Shown here one piece after another: positions 40,628 through 42,313 of a stretch of DNA of 42,313 nt; the stretch's first letter is position 1, and each line of letters starts with the position of its first letter. Below the pieces are notes generated by a model. The model did no database searches, had not been told where the DNA came from, and saw nothing but the letters and a program-made list of their open reading frames with translations. The position numbers and the translations under genes are program-made. The stretch lies in the NCBI GenBank assembly GCA_016296575.1, contig JAEDJA010000021.1, positions 1 to 42,313 of the forward strand. The letters run 5' to 3'. Source of the stretch: Treponema sp. (lineage in GTDB: Bacteria > Spirochaetota > Spirochaetia > Treponematales > Treponemataceae).

Positions 40628-40968
40628 CAAAACGAAAAATCAAAATGCCTGATGATTATATTCCCATAGACATCTGGCATGAGGCAAAAGACTTTGTTGT
40701 AAATATTGGTGACGATATTACGATTTATAAGTCATTCAAAAATTTTCCAAACTGGAAACCAAGTGAGGAAGCTGACAAGTTTTGTGCCTGGTGGGATTTT
40801 GGACGATTCCGGGATTATCCACATTCTTTGATTCTTCTTTATGAAAAACTCGATGAGATTTATAAAACGATTGGAAGTGATGACGTTATGAATGGATATG
40901 AACAGCTTACATATAAGCTTAAGCTGTTTTATGAAATATTAAAAAAGAATGGGATGATAGATGAATAG
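40624..40968 (+). CDS. Small phage protein, unknown function
   Basis: 114 residues, acidic and aromatic, with FCAWWDFGRFRDYPHSLILLYE in the centre (quoted with first and last residues optional) and helical C-terminus. It overlaps the fibre gene by ATGA and is the last gene of the late operon, before a pair of hairpins. A fibre assembly chaperone would fit the position but nothing in the sequence proves it. Confidence 0.5.
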   Translation: MTKRKIKMPDDYIPIDIWHEAKDFVVNIGDDITIYKSFKNFPNWKPSEEADKFCAWWDFGRFRDYPHSLILLYEKLDEIYKTIGSDDVMNGYEQLTYKLKLFYEILKKNGMIDE

Positions 40969-40972
40969 AAAA

Positions 40973-41045
40973 CGGAACAGCACAGCTGTTCCGAGCCATT
41001 CTTTCGATGAGCCTAAAAAATGCAGTGCATTTTTTTTAACGGCTC
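40973..41045 (+). terminator. Paired hairpins ending the late operon
   Basis: CGGAACAGC-aca-GCTGTTCCG (40973-40993), a perfect 9-bp stem, is followed by a nested palindrome: GAGCC/GGCTC arms (41009-41013, 41041-41045) around AAAAAATGCA-g-TGCATTTTTT and further T residues. Probable transcription end between the fibre genes and the helicase gene. Confidence 0.6.
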
Positions 41046-41069
41046 TTCGATTATAGGCAGGAATGATAG

Positions 41070-42313
41070 ATGACTGATAAAGAACTTGAGAACATGGCCA
41101 AAGAAGCTGCAGAAGCAATTGGTCGTGATATGAAAACCAATAAGTTTGTTTCAGGTGAAATGCAGTTTACAGACCTGACTAACGCAACTTATTTTATTAA
41201 GACATACGGAAGCATCATAAGATACTGCATTACCTGGAACAAGTTTTTATTCTGGAATGATACCTGCTGGGAAATTGATAACCGTGGCCGAGTTGAAGAA
41301 CTGATTCCGATCTTTGTTCATCAGGTTTACAGAAGCCTTCGTTATATTCCGGACAAATATCAACAGGAGAATTTTGAAAAGCATCTTGTAAAAAGTGAAA
41401 GTTTTAGAAGACTACAGGCAATAGCCGGTATTCTTAAAATGAGTAAAGAAATAAAGGTTGAAGACTGGGAGCTGGACAGCGACAACTATCTTTTTAATGT
41501 AGAGAATCTGACTCTGAATCTTAGAACCGGAAAAGTACGCGAGCCCAATACAAAGCACTTGATTACAAAGAAAAGCAATTTTATTTATGACAAAGCTGCG
41601 GATTGTCCTGTGTGGAAAATGTTTTTAATGCAGATTTTTAATAAGGATATTCAGCATATAAAGTTTATTCAAAAAGCAATGGGGTACACTTTAAGCGGTG
41701 ATGTTAGCGAACAGTGTCTTTTTATTTTGTGGGGAACTGGAGCCAATGGTAAATCAACTTTCTTAAATGTACTGCAGCAGCTTTTTGGTGATTATGCCTG
41801 TTCTGCCTCAACAGAAACTTTTATGAAAAAGACTTCTGAACAGAGTAACGACCTGGCACGTCTTAAAGGGGCAAGGCTTGTTACCACAAGTGAAATTGAA
41901 CAGGGAAAACAGATGAGTGAAAGTCTTATAAAACAGATTACAGGAGAGGACGAGCTTACAGCCAGATTCTTGTACGGTGAGTATTTTTCTTTTAAGCCTA
42001 CATTCAAAATCTTTATGGCAACAAATCATAAACCGAAAATCCGCGGAGCTGATAACGGAATCTGGAGACGAATTAAAATGATTCCTTTTACTGTAACGAT
42101 TCCACCTGAGCAGAGAGATAAGAAGCTTATGGAAAAGCTGATTGCAGAAAATTCAGGAATCTTGAACTGGCTGATTCAAGGCTATGCCATGTGGAAAAAA
42201 GAAGGACTGACCGATGAACCGGATGCAGTACGTGAAGCAAATGAGGAATACAGAATGGATATGGACAGCGTTGGAATGTTTGTTACTGACTGTCTTGAAA
42301 TTGACGCAAGCCT
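41070..42313 (+). CDS. Phage/plasmid primase-helicase, D5/P4 family (3' end outside window)
   Basis: 414 codons are visible and the frame is open to the window edge. The start MTDKELENMAKEAAEA follows AGGA. Walker A is WGTGANGKSTF at about 221-231, Walker B-type TTSEIEQGKQM follows, and motif C is KIFMATNHKP with sensor arginines in GIWRRIKMIPF, the order of superfamily 3 helicases. The upstream ~200 residues match the D5_N-type region of P4-family primases. It would unwind or prime element DNA for replication. Having the replication gene after the fibre genes, rather than before terminase, is unusual. Confidence 0.88.
   Translation, partial: MTDKELENMAKEAAEAIGRDMKTNKFVSGEMQFTDLTNATYFIKTYGSIIRYCITWNKFLFWNDTCWEIDNRGRVEELIPIFVHQVYRSLRYIPDKYQQENFEKHLVKSESFRRLQAIAGILKMSKEIKVEDWELDSDNYLFNVENLTLNLRTGKVREPNTKHLITKKSNFIYDKAADCPVWKMFLMQIFNKDIQHIKFIQKAMGYTLSGDVSEQCLFILWGTGANGKSTFLNVLQQLFGDYACSASTETFMKKTSEQSNDLARLKGARLVTTSEIEQGKQMSESLIKQITGEDELTARFLYGEYFSFKPTFKIFMATNHKPKIRGADNGIWRRIKMIPFTVTIPPEQRDKKLMEKLIAENSGILNWLIQGYAMWKKEGLTDEPDAVREANEEYRMDMDSVGMFVTDCLEIDAS

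Noticed and set aside
38656..40968. Possible diversity-generating retroelement acting on the tail-fibre genes, as known in T. denticola.
   Set aside because: No reverse transcriptase gene and no template/variable repeat pair were seen in the window.

Overview
The window looks like chromosomal DNA of a low-GC spirochaete, most likely a gut or rumen Treponema-type anaerobe. This is inferred from the AT-rich base composition, the anaerobic indolepyruvate:ferredoxin oxidoreductase, the gene content and the style of the prophage; no rRNA or other strong taxonomic marker is present.

Layout. Positions 1-2000 hold the tail of a polymorphic-toxin locus: a type-44 toxin domain, then a lipoprotein and a membrane protein that are immunity candidates. 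Positions 2100-11340 are housekeeping DNA: tRNA-Cys, a three-gene ferric-type ABC importer, iorA/iorB, a DUF554 membrane protein, tRNA-Leu and a long-chain acyl-CoA synthetase. Positions about 11500-16510 are a small island bounded and subdivided by repeats. It contains a frameshifted DUF4160 gene with DUF2442, an IS110-type transposase remnant, a coiled-coil lipoprotein, MazEF, and a HindIII-like restriction-modification pair. The junctions resemble degenerate integron-type cassette ends, but no integron integrase is visible. Positions 16536-24340 return to the chromosome: a divergent tetR/MATE pair, a co-directional M16 peptidase pair (one active, one inactive) with panE, ilvC and its leader.

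From tRNA-Lys (24346) to the window end runs a prophage or phage-derived element transcribed rightward. The order is integrase, excisionase-like HTH protein, small and large terminase, portal, a LuxR-type regulator with a degenerate receiver, prohead protease, capsid, two connector genes, a YhcG-type PD-(D/E)XK nuclease with its own terminator, tail/hub proteins, a lysis cluster, fibre/baseplate proteins, and a D5-type primase-helicase cut by the window end. No tape-measure gene is visible; the YhcG gene lies where the tube, chaperone and tape-measure genes would normally be.

The most unusual signals are regulatory. Helically phased RTAAAC motifs (10-11 bp period) occur on both sides of the element, between int and the HTH gene and again before the tail genes. 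Five 12-bp TGGAYAGT iterons sit directly in front of int. Three chromosomal genes (iorA, tetR, MATE) have a -10 box so close to the ATG that they look leaderless. Assignments rest on reading motifs by eye; no database search was possible.
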